Positions 9,941 through 18,802 of a DNA stretch of 64,000 nt are shown here, one piece after another. The stretch's first letter is position 1; each line of letters starts with the position of its first letter. This DNA comes from Leptospira terpstrae serovar Hualin str. LT 11-33 = ATCC 700639. GTDB lineage: Bacteria > Spirochaetota > Leptospiria > Leptospirales > Leptospiraceae. The notes below the pieces were generated by a model. It was not told the origin of the DNA. It saw nothing but the letters and a program-made list of their open reading frames with translations, and ran no database searches. The stretch is from assembly GCF_000332495.1 (NCBI RefSeq), contig NZ_AOGW02000015.1:44553-108552 (forward strand). The letters run 5' to 3'. The translations under genes were made by a program, and so were the position numbers.

Positions 9941-10720
9941 TTAATAGGAGCCTAGTAAACCAAGAATTTTGTAAAACTGACGTTTTTGAACTGCCAAAGC
10001 GTTCTTCCACGAGATTTTTACGACAAGAACTCGGTCTTTTCCGATGTTCCTCATTCTATGATCGGTGGAAGGAGCAAATTCTATACCAAATTCAGACAAT
10101 GTTTGCAAAATTGAAAAAAACTCAGAAACGACCTCCGGATCTAGTCCAAGAAGGAGTGAATCCCTCCTTCCCGCCCCCAAATTGCTAGGACAAGAAGAAA
10201 CAAACCCAATCCCAGGAAGCTTCGCCCAAAGGGAATTGCGGAACAAAAATCGAAAGATAGAAATTTTCTTTTTTTCCCAAAGTAAGTTTTGATTCCCATT
10301 CGTGAGAGAATGGGGAGTAATTACTTCCCAACGGATATGGTCTTCCGATCCAAGATAAAAACCTGTCCTTGGTTCAAAATCCCCAACGGAATTCTCAAAA
10401 GAAAAATCCGTATCCTGAACTAAATCAAAACCCAACCCATTTTCAACTAACAATTGTTTTGATTTGTCAATCATTGGATCATAATAGGGAAAAAGACTCG
10501 ATTTTAGATTTCTTGTGATTCGAGTTCGAAAAGACAAAAGCTGAATTGAGTTTGTATTAGTTTTAAGAAAGGATTCTAAGTTTTTAATTTTGTTTTCTTG
10601 GATTTTTGTTTTGCGATTCGGTTTAGGAAAATTAAATATTTGAGCACAGTGGACACAGCCAAACTTGCCGCTTTTACGAAACTGAATTTCTTTGGTTCCG
10701 CAAAAACGACAAAATTTCAT
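9941..10720 (-). CDS. McsA-like zinc finger fused to a shortened McsB-like guanido kinase domain
   Basis: 259 residues. A CxxC...CxxC zinc finger (C4, C7, C22, C25) has the McsA-like context SGKFGCVHCAQIF. Then come three blocks in the order found in McsB/arginine-kinase enzymes: RTRITRN at 65-71 (compare SRxRLARN), EDHIR at 126-130 (identical to the McsB EDHxR block) and SSCPSNLGAGRR at 175-186 (compare TSCPTNxGTGxR). The following segment, where McsB has the GxxGEG catalytic loop, reads FAPSTDHRM, and the chain ends about 100 residues short of a full kinase. So it looks like a natural McsA-McsB fusion that has lost catalytic parts, perhaps acting as a ClpC adaptor rather than a kinase. It starts 1 bp after lolD ends and lies just upstream of clpC. 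The homology is my reading of motifs and was not searched. Confidence 0.65.
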   Translation of the reverse strand: MKFCRFCGTKEIQFRKSGKFGCVHCAQIFNFPKPNRKTKIQENKIKNLESFLKTNTNSIQLLSFRTRITRNLKSSLFPYYDPMIDKSKQLLVENGLGFDLVQDTDFSFENSVGDFEPRTGFYLGSEDHIRWEVITPHSLTNGNQNLLWEKKKISIFRFLFRNSLWAKLPGIGFVSSCPSNLGAGRRDSLLLGLDPEVVSEFFSILQTLSEFGIEFAPSTDHRMRNIGKDRVLVVKISWKNALAVQKRQFYKILGLLGSY

Positions 10721-10721
10721 C

Positions 10722-11417
10722 TCAATTAACTGGGGTTAGTTGTCCCGACACGATCCTGTTTCGTTTATGAGCCATGGAGGCAAGCTCCAAGTCATGAGTC
10801 ACAAGAATCAAAGAAAACTTAAATTCGTTTTGGAGTTCCTTGATAAGATCCATCAAATGCCTTGAGTTGTCTCGGTCCAAGTTCCCTGTTGGTTCGTCTG
10901 CCAATATGAGTTGCCTTCTACCCACAAGGGCTCGTGCCACTCCCACACGGGCACTTTCTCCACCAGAGAGTTGGGAAGGGAAACTTTCTGTCCTTTCTCC
11001 CAGACCTACTTTTTTCAAAATTTCAGTAGCTTGTTGTTTCGCTAAGGAAGGATTCATCCTTGCTATGAGAAGAGGCATCATCACATTTTCTAAGGCGGTA
11101 AAGTCCGGTAACAAAAGGTGTTGTTGGAAGATAAAAGAAATTTTTTCAGCACGGAAAGTTTCTCTCTGTTTTTCGTTTAAGTTCTTAAGACTTACTCCGC
11201 AAACTTCCACCTCACCGTCGTCAAACGAATCCATGGCTCCAAGGATATTGAGAAGTGTAGACTTTCCAACACCAGAAGCTCCTTCCACAGACACAATTTC
11301 ACCAGGCAACACTTCAAAGTCGAGACCTGAAATGATATGATAACGTTTGTCTACAACCTGGTAGTATTTTTCTAATTTGCGAACAGAAACAGTTGGTTTT
11401 ACATTAATTTCAGTCAT
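10722..11417 (-). CDS. lolD: lipoprotein-releasing system ATP-binding protein LolD
   Basis: 231-residue ABC ATPase with Walker [10 protein letters not shown] near residue 45, [20 protein letters not shown] (the LolD Q-loop context), signature [19 protein letters not shown] and Walker [13 protein letters not shown]. It overlaps lolC by 8 bp, so the pair is translationally coupled. Together they should extract lipoproteins from the inner membrane for transfer to LolA. The second ABC set in this window (2055-3977) shares the fold but has an adaptor, so this one is the better Lol candidate. Confidence 0.87.
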   Translation of the reverse strand: MTEINVKPTVSVRKLEKYYQVVDKRYHIISGLDFEVLPGEIVSVEGASGVGKSTLLNILGAMDSFDDGEVEVCGVSLKNLNEKQRETFRAEKISFIFQQHLLLPDFTALENVMMPLLIARMNPSLAKQQATEILKKVGLGERTESFPSQLSGGESARVGVARALVGRRQLILADEPTGNLDRDNSRHLMDLIKELQNEFKFSLILVTHDLELASMAHKRNRIVSGQLTPVN

Positions 11418-12762
11418 TTCTTATTGTATCCACAGGGTTTAGATTAGCGGCCATTCGTGCCGGAAAATATCCAGCAAGGCCGGATAGGATAGTTGCTGCA
11501 GTTGTTACCATAAAGATAAAAGAAATATCAATATCGACAGGGATATGATCAAAATAATAAATATCTTTTGGTACAAGTTCCACTGGATCCCAATCGCCTG
11601 GATTGAGTAAACCACCAATCCCATTAATGATCTCAGAGATAACATTGATGATGACTTCTAATTTTGTTGCGATGAATATCCCGGTCATACCACCAACAAG
11701 TGAAGATAAAATTCCCACGATCATTGCATTCAATGTAAAGATGAGCAAAATATCATTTGAAGCAAGACCGAGTGCTTTTAAAGTTCCAATGGACCTACGT
11801 TTCGCACGGATGAGAGAGTGAACGGTAGCAACCATTCCAAGAGCCGCAAGAACGATAAAAAGAAAAACAATAATGGAGATGATAGTTTTTTCAAGTCTTA
11901 GGGCAGCCAAAAAGTTTTCCTGTTCTTCAGCAATAGTTCTGACTGACCAAGAAGTTTCATCTTGAATTTTACTATTCCAATTATCTTCGTTTAACCGAGA
12001 CAAAATTCTTTGTTTGGTAAGTTTTAAATCATCAAGGGAGCGAACCTTGATTGCCACTTGGTTTACCGCACCTTCCATTTTAAAAAACTCTTGGGCTTGA
12101 GGGAGAGACAAAAACACGAACTTAGAGTCGTAATTATAATATCCCGTTTTGAATAGACCAACCAAACGAAAGGTTTGTACATTCACTTGAACGCCTCGTT
12201 CGACAGTAAACCTTCCTCCAGGAACAGCCATCGTGATATCCCGACCAAGTCCGTATCCGTAAATGGCACTCATCTCTTTTCCCACCACCACGAGTTTCTT
12301 CGTATTGATGGCTTGGATTTCATCGCGATCATATTGTAAGATCCGAGGAAAGTTGGGCAATCCATTCTCCACTAATTTTTCTATCGAGTCCACGGGGACT
12401 GCGCGAATCATAATAGGATTAAAATTGTTATTACTTTGGATGAGACCGTGACTTGTGATATTTCCTTCTACGGAAACAAAGGACTCTGCCAGTTTCGGGT
12501 CGGACTTGAGATGGTGAATGACCTTTTCAAAATCATATATCGCCCCTGAACCATAAGAGTTCTCAATCGTGATATGAGGTCCTCCTTGCCAGAGCGATTC
12601 CTTTACTTGTTTTTGGAATCCGTTGAAAATGGAGAGGACTACTACTAGGAGACCCACTCCGACTGCCATAACAATGAACGACAGCCTGGATTTGATGGAG
12701 AGGAAACCCAGCACTCTGGACCCTCGGATGTAACGGATTGTGATTAAAGAGACGATTCCCAT
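11410..12762 (-). CDS. lolC: lipoprotein-releasing system permease LolC/LolE
   Basis: 450-residue membrane subunit. It begins with the family stretch [20 protein letters not shown], then a transmembrane helix (about 28-48), a periplasmic MacB-PCD domain (about 50-270) and three C-terminal helices (about 290-315, 340-365, 415-440) ending [17 protein letters not shown]. It is somewhat longer than E. coli LolC (399); the extra part lies between the last helices (about 370-405). It is the first gene of the long leftward run and faces the 12823 gene across a 60-bp divergent region. Only one permease gene is present, so it may work as a homodimer (LolF type). Confidence 0.85.
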   Translation of the reverse strand: MGIVSLITIRYIRGSRVLGFLSIKSRLSFIVMAVGVGLLVVVLSIFNGFQKQVKESLWQGGPHITIENSYGSGAIYDFEKVIHHLKSDPKLAESFVSVEGNITSHGLIQSNNNFNPIMIRAVPVDSIEKLVENGLPNFPRILQYDRDEIQAINTKKLVVVGKEMSAIYGYGLGRDITMAVPGGRFTVERGVQVNVQTFRLVGLFKTGYYNYDSKFVFLSLPQAQEFFKMEGAVNQVAIKVRSLDDLKLTKQRILSRLNEDNWNSKIQDETSWSVRTIAEEQENFLAALRLEKTIISIIVFLFIVLAALGMVATVHSLIRAKRRSIGTLKALGLASNDILLIFTLNAMIVGILSSLVGGMTGIFIATKLEVIINVISEIINGIGGLLNPGDWDPVELVPKDIYYFDHIPVDIDISFIFMVTTAATILSGLAGYFPARMAANLNPVDTIRND

Positions 12763-12774
12763 GATGACCTAATC

Positions 12775-12814
12775 TTTTTGACAGCTTTCTTCTAAAGATG
12801 GATACTGTCAAAAA
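12775..12814. promoter_or_regulatory. 10-bp inverted repeat between divergent genes, overlapping a promoter
   Basis: TTTTTGACAG at 12775-12784 is the exact reverse complement of CTGTCAAAAA at 12805-12814, with 20 bp between. Centre-to-centre distance is 30 bp, about three helical turns, which suits a dimeric regulator binding two sites on one face. The left arm contains TTGACA (12778-12783); 17 bp downstream is GATACT (12801-12806), together a good sigma-70 promoter for the 12823 gene. The mirrored TTGACA on the other strand has no clear -10 for lolC. Whether a regulator binds is inference. Confidence 0.55.
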
Positions 12815-12822
12815 AGAACCTT

Positions 12823-13809
12823 ATGCCTGAGACACCAAACTATTATTCTGTCAAAGTAAACCTTCGAGACGAGGCCAACATGGTTTATACCATGATTGCT
12901 GCAGTCATTGACCCGGTTGAAACCAAATCGGTGAAGTTTGAGGGAGTTTCGTGTACAAGCCCACTATCCCTTTTGCCTGTTCGGTCCACATTTCAGGACT
13001 TTTACAACCGAATGCAGCGGGTGATCTACAAAGGGGAACAACAAAAGAACATTACCAAGTCCCTCCAAGAGCTGATCAAAACTAAATTTGGTTCTGAAAG
13101 TTTTTTGGAAGAAATCCTCCATTATATGGATCACAACCTAACAGACCGTTTAGACTTTGTTTTCAGCGAAATACACAAAAGGACCTCTGGAAACTCCGAA
13201 CCCAAGGTAGAACTCCATTTTGAACTGATTGATCCAAATGATATTGCCAAAACTACCGTTGACGAAGAGGAAATTGCAAAAAAAGAAGCTCCTCCAGTAA
13301 CGCCTGTGCCACAAGCCTCAGGATTTTTAATTCCTGCAGACAAACAAATTGTTCAATTCAAATTTCAACTCTCTCCAGTCAATGGAGTCCCTCTCGTAGA
13401 ACTCAAAGCAGGTGACAATGTGTACATCCGTTTGGTTCCTGGAGATGGAGTTACAGATTCTATTATCAATACATTGGAATTAAAAGAAGAGTCTGGTGCG
13501 ATCAAACAAATCCCAGCTAAAATTGTAAACATCTCGAATAACAAGAATTTCTCGGAAGTTGTCATCAAAATCAATGAACAAGTCTATGGAAAAATCATTG
13601 AAGAAGAAAACTCAGTAAAAATAAAAACAACTGACACCCAACATGGTGCCGCCAATATTATGAATTCGGTTGCTTCACCGACTGTTGCTGTCTCAAAAGC
13701 CAAACAAAATCCGACACTTTCTGCTGATGAAAGTTTCCATTTATGGCCTTACATAATCATGTTAGTGGTACTCGCCATTGGTATGATGACGATTTTTGTA
13801 ATTCTATAG
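12823..13809 (+). CDS. unknown protein with a C-terminal membrane anchor
   Basis: 328 residues and no N-terminal signal. Residues ~1-130 look alpha/beta and charged; a proline-rich linker (PPVTPVPQ) at ~157-163 separates a beta-rich domain (about 170-275). One hydrophobic helix at the very C-terminus (LWPYIIMLVVLAIGMMTIF) would tail-anchor the protein with most of it in the cytoplasm. I do not recognise a family. The next gene follows after 7 bp and encodes a polytopic membrane protein, so the two probably work together. With the promoter seen at 12778-12806 the transcript would start about 10 nt before the ATG and lack a clear Shine-Dalgarno. Confidence 0.7.
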   Translation: MPETPNYYSVKVNLRDEANMVYTMIAAVIDPVETKSVKFEGVSCTSPLSLLPVRSTFQDFYNRMQRVIYKGEQQKNITKSLQELIKTKFGSESFLEEILHYMDHNLTDRLDFVFSEIHKRTSGNSEPKVELHFELIDPNDIAKTTVDEEEIAKKEAPPVTPVPQASGFLIPADKQIVQFKFQLSPVNGVPLVELKAGDNVYIRLVPGDGVTDSIINTLELKEESGAIKQIPAKIVNISNNKNFSEVVIKINEQVYGKIIEEENSVKIKTTDTQHGAANIMNSVASPTVAVSKAKQNPTLSADESFHLWPYIIMLVVLAIGMMTIFVIL

Positions 13810-13816
13810 TCTTTTT

Positions 13817-14836
13817 ATGAAAAAATTGAATAAACAACTCCCGATCATTGCCTCTCTATTGATTGCTATTGTAATCCTACACTCTCTCTTTGTTGATTAC
13901 TCAGTCCAATTCCCGGATTTTATATCTACCGAATCCTCTGAATCTACAGCGGAATCTATGAAACCGAAGGTAGTTTCTGAAAATGGAGTTTTAAATAGAA
14001 TTTCTTATTTAGAATCATTTTTGATAGAGTTGGAATCAAGAGAACTCCCTGTTGATACAGAACAAGAAGAGACAAAAGAAAATATCAAACGAGTATTAGT
14101 GGGTCAAAAATTAGTCTTGGGTCTTTCTTTATTTTACTTACTATTAACTTTTTCGACAGCTGTTTCGTATGCATTTAGAGCTTGGTTTCATAAATCATTG
14201 GCAAATGTTTTTTATCCTGTATCCTTTGTTGTATTAGCTCCCAAAGTATTTTACCAACTCAATTTGATCTTACAACAGGAAGTTTTGGCTTACTTCTATT
14301 TTGTTTATTTAATAATCACTTATGGAATCAGCGTGATAGCATACCGCATGATTTTAAAAAACAAAGAATTAGCGGAAGGATTTCAGTCTTTACAGTTTTC
14401 TTCATCTTTAGAAGAAGAAGGCAGATCTCCCAGTAATACAAAAACTGGATCTATCTTCGGTCCGATCTTTCATGTGGTGTTTATCATTCTAATTGGAATA
14501 TTAATCGGAAACTTAATTTACATTCCGCTCTTTCTCTTACAAAAACATTATGTAACTGAATTTAGTTACTTTATTTTCTTTTTACTTGGACTTTTATCTT
14601 TATTTTATATCTTCAATTACAAAAAAGTGGGTGGAGAAGAGAATAGTAGTAACTGGATAAACTTAGCTGTAAGTTTTGCTTATCTACAATTTAGGTTTTT
14701 GAGAAATAGTTTTTTTGCGGTGTTTAGCACCATTTTGATTGTATTGTTTGTAACGTTTTTATTTAGTCTGTTACTTTTTAATATTGATTTAATCCAAAAC
14801 CATTTAGGCCTTTTCGGAAAAGCTACCGAATTCTAA
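13817..14836 (+). CDS. unknown polytopic membrane protein
   Basis: 339 residues. An N-terminal signal-anchor helix (about 8-25) is followed by a glutamate-rich external stretch (about 35-90). Several further transmembrane helices follow (roughly 94-115, 130-150, 155-175, 215-240, 250-270, 295-330). The short linker at ~190-210 is polar. No family recognised. It is the second gene of a two-gene unit with the tail-anchored protein upstream, and ends just before a convergent terminator hairpin. Confidence 0.65.
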   Translation: MKKLNKQLPIIASLLIAIVILHSLFVDYSVQFPDFISTESSESTAESMKPKVVSENGVLNRISYLESFLIELESRELPVDTEQEETKENIKRVLVGQKLVLGLSLFYLLLTFSTAVSYAFRAWFHKSLANVFYPVSFVVLAPKVFYQLNLILQQEVLAYFYFVYLIITYGISVIAYRMILKNKELAEGFQSLQFSSSLEEEGRSPSNTKTGSIFGPIFHVVFIILIGILIGNLIYIPLFLLQKHYVTEFSYFIFFLLGLLSLFYIFNYKKVGGEENSSNWINLAVSFAYLQFRFLRNSFFAVFSTILIVLFVTFLFSLLLFNIDLIQNHLGLFGKATEF

Positions 14837-14839
14837 TCC

Positions 14840-14870
14840 AACAAAACAAAGGAGTGTCTAATGACACTCC
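14840..14870 (-). terminator. rho-independent terminator at the end of the YwqK-repeat gene
   Basis: GGAGTGTC (14851-14858) and GACACTCC (14863-14870) form a perfect 8-bp stem with loop TAAT. Read leftward, the hairpin is followed by TTTGTTTTGTT. The stop codon of the leftward gene lies inside the stem. The convergent rightward gene also ends here, so it may serve both. Confidence 0.7.
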
Positions 14871-15604
14871 GGATCTTTCCCTTTACGCACCAAACACCAA
14901 ACATTTCCATTTGGATAGTATGTAGACCTAGCAATTAACTCTCCTTCGTCGGAATAAAGTTCAGAGGCCTCTTTGGTTCCAGTGGGATAATAATAGAACC
15001 ACTCACCCACTTTTTTATCGTTTTGGTAACTTCCCTTTTCTTCTACTTTAGTATCCGGGTAATAACGCACCCAATCCCCAGTGCGGAGTCCGCCGTCAAA
15101 GTAACCCTTTTCATTCAAACGACCATTACGAAAGTATCTTTGGTAAGAACCTGTTTCATTTCCAAGTTCCGCAGAGCGAATCCACAATTGTTTTTTGCGA
15201 TTCCCTGCTTTGTAATTTTGTTCAATATAAAGTTTACCATCAGAGAAATAAAACTTCCAGAGGCCGTCTCTTTCTCCACTGATCATATTTCCTTCCATGA
15301 TCGTAATTCCAGTCAGGTAGTTTAATTTTTTTCCATACCCGTTAGGTTGCCCCAAAGCATTCACAGGAATTTCGGCAATTAAGTTTCCATTATCATACCA
15401 TTCCCGATAGAATCCATCAGCAGTGCTTTGGTAGAGGTTTGTTTTTTTCTCAAAGTTTGCTTCTTTGGGAACAGAACCAGGTCTGGATGTAGTTGATTTA
15501 CAAGGTCCAATCAAAAAGCCTGTAGCGAAAATAAAAACTAATAAGGATAAAAATATCCAAATCGAATTGTCTTTAATGGGTGTGGATGTGGATGTCATTT
15601 TCAT
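14858..15604 (-). CDS. YwqK/MORN-like repeat protein, membrane-anchored or lipoprotein
   Basis: 248 residues. A hydrophobic segment (about 14-33) ends LIGPC, which could be a spirochaete lipobox (C at 34) or simply an anchor. The rest holds repeats with the pattern G-x-Y/W-x-x-Y/F-x-x-G/N-G-x-L (GFYREWYDNGNLI, GLWKFYFSDGKLY, GSYQRYFRNGRLN, GDWVRYYPDTKVE, GEWFYYYPTGTKE), as in YwqK/MORN_2 proteins. In spirochaetes such proteins are common and of unknown role. It overlaps the MscS gene by 32 bp; an ATG two codons in (15598) is equally possible. Confidence 0.7.
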   Translation of the reverse strand: MKMTSTSTPIKDNSIWIFLSLLVFIFATGFLIGPCKSTTSRPGSVPKEANFEKKTNLYQSTADGFYREWYDNGNLIAEIPVNALGQPNGYGKKLNYLTGITIMEGNMISGERDGLWKFYFSDGKLYIEQNYKAGNRKKQLWIRSAELGNETGSYQRYFRNGRLNEKGYFDGGLRTGDWVRYYPDTKVEEKGSYQNDKKVGEWFYYYPTGTKEASELYSDEGELIARSTYYPNGNVWCLVRKGKDPECH

Positions 15605-16469
15605 TTTTGAACTTTGTAAGAATTTCTTTCGAGATAAGGATTCGATTGAGACGTTTCGACCTGATGGGAGTTAAATAACGTAAACACATTAATATAGTGC
15701 CTTCTGGTTCTAAAGAAGTATACACAATCGGAGTAGTTTTGCCAAGTCTTACTAGATAGTTCTTTGACATTTCTCTAATTTTAGATTCTACTAATTCAGG
15801 TGCTAAAACCAATTCTTCTTGGAGAATTTGGGCACAAATTTTCTCTGCTTTTTCCCAATTTGAATTTAAATCCAAATACACACGAAACTCATCCCAAACA
15901 AAATCCATAGTTTCAGAAACGATAAAAAATCTATGTAATACAACGTTATAATTAGGGAAGTGAATGAGCCTATTTGTGGATTGTTCAAATCTTGGATCAG
16001 AGGCAATTTCTAGTAGAGTGAATTTAAAAAAACCAATATTCACAACATCACCTTTGATGTTGTCGAGTTCAATACGGTCACCTACTTTAAAACCGTTGGC
16101 TCCCATTATCATAAACCAACCCACCATATTGAGCCACACTTCTTTCAGTGAAATGACAATCCCCGCTCCGGCAAGACCAAGGACCGTAGGCAGGAGTGAT
16201 AAACTAGAAAAAATAATCGGGAGGTATGCGATTCCAAAGACCATTAGGAATCCCATACGAGCAACCTTTCTGCGATTGTATTCGTGAACTGCATCAGGAG
16301 CTGGTTTGATTCTTTCTACGAGAATCATAGTAATTTTATAAGAGAAAATTGCGAATACCACCATGTATCCGAATAGGATCATAGTTTCTGCAAAATCACG
16401 GCCGGAGCTTTGGAGTAAAGTTAATGGATTTAAATCCAAATAGAATTCTTTTAGACTTCCTCCACCCAT
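15573..16469 (-). CDS. MscS-family mechanosensitive ion channel
   Basis: 298 residues with about three transmembrane helices (roughly 28-50, 70-90, 94-120). The pore helix region GLAGAGIVISLKEVWLNMVGWFMIM is followed by the MscS beta-domain (FKVGDRIELDNIKGDVVNIGFFKFTLLE), including the GD-I-G-V-I-G pattern. The C-terminal alpha/beta domain is present to about residue 290. It would release solutes on hypo-osmotic shock. It lies 2 bp after aroB and is probably co-transcribed. Subtype cannot be settled; it resembles small-conductance YnaI/YbdG-like channels only at family level. Confidence 0.85.
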   Translation of the reverse strand: MGGGSLKEFYLDLNPLTLLQSSGRDFAETMILFGYMVVFAIFSYKITMILVERIKPAPDAVHEYNRRKVARMGFLMVFGIAYLPIIFSSLSLLPTVLGLAGAGIVISLKEVWLNMVGWFMIMGANGFKVGDRIELDNIKGDVVNIGFFKFTLLEIASDPRFEQSTNRLIHFPNYNVVLHRFFIVSETMDFVWDEFRVYLDLNSNWEKAEKICAQILQEELVLAPELVESKIREMSKNYLVRLGKTTPIVYTSLEPEGTILMCLRYLTPIRSKRLNRILISKEILTKFKNENDIHIHTH

Positions 16470-16471
16470 TT

Positions 16472-17563
16472 TTATAACTTTCCTTTCTGACGTTTTAGAA
16501 TTTCAAGGATGGTTTTACGTTCCACAGAAACACCAAACTTTGGTTTTCCAAAATCTTCTAATAGAACAAATTTTAAAGAAGTGCCTTCCTTTTTTTTGTC
16601 ATGTTCCATATGTTTAAGAATCTCTTCTGGTTTTTCCTCTAATCGTGTTGGAAGTTCCAATTGTTTCATAAGAAAAATGGCTTTTTGAAAATTCGATTCT
16701 GAAAAACCGACAAGTTCCCGTGACAAAAGTAAAGCTGTCACAAGACCCACAGCAACTGCTTCCCCATGAGAGTATTTTTTATATTGGGTTAAAGATTCAA
16801 TCGCATGACCTGTTGTATGTCCCAAATTTAAAACGGCACGAAGCCCCGATTCTTTTTCATCTTGTGAGACAATTCCTGACTTAACTCGGACTGACTCTTC
16901 AATCGCATAACGAAGAGTTAGTGAATCCGCAGAATAATCCGAACGCTTTGATTTAGATATTTTTTCAAAAAAATCGCCGCCATCAAGAAACGCATGTTTT
17001 GCGATTTCCGCAAGACCACAACTCCATTCCTTTTCAGGTAAAGTGGATAGAGTAAAAAGAGGGGCAAATACAAACTCTGGTTGGTAAAAAGCTCCCACCA
17101 TGTTTTTTCCAGAATCTACATTGACCGCAACTTTTCCACCAACAGAAGAATCAACGCAGGCGAGGAGAGTTGTGGGAACTTGGACAAACCTCACCCCCCT
17201 TTGGTAGGTGGCAGCAATGAATCCAGCAAAGTCTCCAACGACTCCCCCACCAAAGGCAATGACTACTGCCTTTCTATCCGCATCTGTTTCTATAAGTTGG
17301 TTGTATACTTTTTTGACTCGATCGATATGTTTGTTCTTTTCTCCGGGTTTCAGATAAATAAAGGAGAAAGGGGCGCCGAGTGACCTAAGTTCTTTGGTAA
17401 TGTATTTTTCGTAGATGCCGGCTATTTCGCGACTTGTTAGGACATAAACTTTGGAAACTTTGGGTAGGGAATTTAATTTTTCCGTTAGGCCCTGGAAGTC
17501 TTCGTGTAACTCGATCGGGTAACGAAAACCCTGTCCGATAATTTCACGTTCCGATAACTTCAT
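16472..17563 (-). CDS. aroB: 3-dehydroquinate synthase
   Basis: Second enzyme of the shikimate pathway, converting DAHP to 3-dehydroquinate with NAD+ and a divalent metal. 363 residues, as expected. Diagnostic stretches: AFGGGVVGDFAGFIAATYQRGV (NAD binding), QVPTTLLACVDSSVGGKVAVN (substrate binding), ALNLGHTTGHAIES and YSHGEAVAVG with metal-binding histidines. It overlaps the NUDIX gene stop by 4 bp (ATGA). The shikimate gene aroA lies elsewhere in this window (35373-36659). Confidence 0.95.
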   Translation of the reverse strand: MKLSEREIIGQGFRYPIELHEDFQGLTEKLNSLPKVSKVYVLTSREIAGIYEKYITKELRSLGAPFSFIYLKPGEKNKHIDRVKKVYNQLIETDADRKAVVIAFGGGVVGDFAGFIAATYQRGVRFVQVPTTLLACVDSSVGGKVAVNVDSGKNMVGAFYQPEFVFAPLFTLSTLPEKEWSCGLAEIAKHAFLDGGDFFEKISKSKRSDYSADSLTLRYAIEESVRVKSGIVSQDEKESGLRAVLNLGHTTGHAIESLTQYKKYSHGEAVAVGLVTALLLSRELVGFSESNFQKAIFLMKQLELPTRLEEKPEEILKHMEHDKKKEGTSLKFVLLEDFGKPKFGVSVERKTILEILKRQKGKL

Positions 17564-18024
17564 GGTTCATTCACCCATGGGCTGGAAATATATCTAGGTT
17601 TATTTGTGCTTTTGGCCCGGAAGTAATGTTTTATGTCCGGACGAATGTCCATGGATAATATTTCTTTGGTGGTAAAATATCCGAATCCAGAAATTGCTTT
17701 TTCCTTTGGATTTAGGATCGGTAACAAATCCTTTACTTTCGTTAAAAAAACGATTTGGATCAAGTGGCGTTTTTTATTTGGATCAATGGATTCATTTAAA
17801 AAAATAAATTCCATTTGGCTTACTTCCAGAGACAACTCTTCATTTAGTTCTCGTTTGAGTGCCTCTTCTCCTGACTCACCAAATTCAATCCCACCACCGG
17901 GAAGTAACCAATACCCCGATTGTTTTTTTTGCTGTTGTACAAGTAAAATTTTACCCTTTGGATCTTGGATGAGGGCTGCAACGCGAACCCGCATCGATTT
18001 GGATTTTATTAAAAAGTCGATCAT
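17560..18024 (-). CDS. NUDIX hydrolase
   Basis: 154 residues from the ATG at 18024. The NUDIX box GGGIEFGESGEEALKRELNEEL matches GX5EX7REUXEEXGU near residues 38-60, so it binds a metal and cleaves a nucleoside diphosphate linked to X. The substrate is not predictable; MutT-like or ADP-ribose-type are both possible. I reject a longer upstream start because this ATG overlaps the rnc stop as ATGA, the same 4-bp coupling used at the aroB junction, and the upstream residues only read through the rnc 3' end. Confidence 0.85.
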   Translation of the reverse strand: MIDFLIKSKSMRVRVAALIQDPKGKILLVQQQKKQSGYWLLPGGGIEFGESGEEALKRELNEELSLEVSQMEFIFLNESIDPNKKRHLIQIVFLTKVKDLLPILNPKEKAISGFGYFTTKEILSMDIRPDIKHYFRAKSTNKPRYISSPWVNEP

Positions 18025-18749
18025 AGTATTTTTAGAAATCGTAAAGCGGCTTTTGCTGCCATCTGTTCTGCCCGACGTTTGTTCTTTCCATCTCCGCTTG
18101 CCTGAAAATGATTTTCGCAAGCAACAGAAATAAGGAACTCTTTGTCGTGGTCAGGACCCTCTTCTTTCATAACGGAATACTCTGGTAATTTTTTCCATTT
18201 CTTTTGGCAAAATTCCTGCAAAATGGTTTTATAATCTTTTGTCTCTTCAGCGTCATCCACATCCCTTTCCATGATCTGAAAGTGGGGAGTAAGAAATTTA
18301 CGACAACTCTCGAGTCCCTGGTCGAGATACAAGGCCCCTAGAAAGGCTTCAAAGCAGTCTGCTTGGAGATTGGTATTAGATTCCCCCTTTTCCCTCTCTC
18401 CTCTGCCTAGAAGCAAAAAATCAGGGAAATGGTAAGATCTGGCAAGCTTGGCAATGGCAGGGGCAGAAACCATTTTACTTTTTAATTTGGCAAGTTTTCC
18501 CTCTTTTCCTTTTGGGAGGGATCTGTATAAAAATTCGGCTGCAAGGATACCGAGAACGGAGTCACCTAAAAACTCTAGACGTTCATTATCAGAAAGATAA
18601 CGATCCGAGTCCTCGTTTGCAAAAGACCTATGAACAAATGCTAGGTGGAGGAGGGAAATATCCTGAAACTTAGTTTTGGTAAGAGATTGAAGTTCTTTGA
18701 GAGAGGAAATTCTTTCGGGAGGAAGTTTAATACGAATCGAGTCGGACAA
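18021..18749 (-). CDS. rnc: ribonuclease III
   Basis: 242-residue double-strand-specific endoribonuclease for rRNA and mRNA processing. The catalytic signature NERLEFLGDSVLGILAAE lies at ~58-75, a second acidic site DCFEAFLGALYLDQG near 130, and a dsRNA-binding domain (about 165-240, ending KRRAEQMAAKAALRFL) is intact. The start is TTG at 18749; no in-frame ATG lies upstream before non-homologous sequence. A perfect 9-bp hairpin (18761-18787) sits in the leader 12 nt before the start codon, and E. coli rnc is controlled by cleavage of a leader hairpin, so this one deserves attention. Confidence 0.93.
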   Translation of the reverse strand: MSDSIRIKLPPERISSLKELQSLTKTKFQDISLLHLAFVHRSFANEDSDRYLSDNERLEFLGDSVLGILAAEFLYRSLPKGKEGKLAKLKSKMVSAPAIAKLARSYHFPDFLLLGRGEREKGESNTNLQADCFEAFLGALYLDQGLESCRKFLTPHFQIMERDVDDAEETKDYKTILQEFCQKKWKKLPEYSVMKEEGPDHDKEFLISVACENHFQASGDGKNKRRAEQMAAKAALRFLKIL

Positions 18750-18760
18750 GGTACAAAGAT

Positions 18761-18792
18761 CCGGGTTCCTCTATTCGGGGAACCCGGTTTTT
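18761..18792. terminator. hairpin between acpP and rnc
   Basis: CCGGGTTCC (18761-18769) pairs perfectly with GGAACCCGG (18779-18787) across a 9-nt loop. A T5 run follows on the plus strand, but both neighbouring genes run leftward, where the hairpin is followed only by ATCTTTGT. It could be a weak acpP terminator, a processing site, or an rnc leader element. Confidence 0.5.
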
Positions 18793-18802
18793 GGATTGGG
18801 AA

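Noticed and set aside
10840..11340. 166-residue rightward frame opposite lolD
   Set aside because: Fully antisense to a clear ABC ATPase gene; composition follows the complement of conserved motifs.
17633..18133. 166-residue rightward frame opposite the NUDIX gene and rnc 3' end
   Set aside because: No start signal, and both genes opposite it are coupled by an ATGA overlap with clear catalytic motifs.
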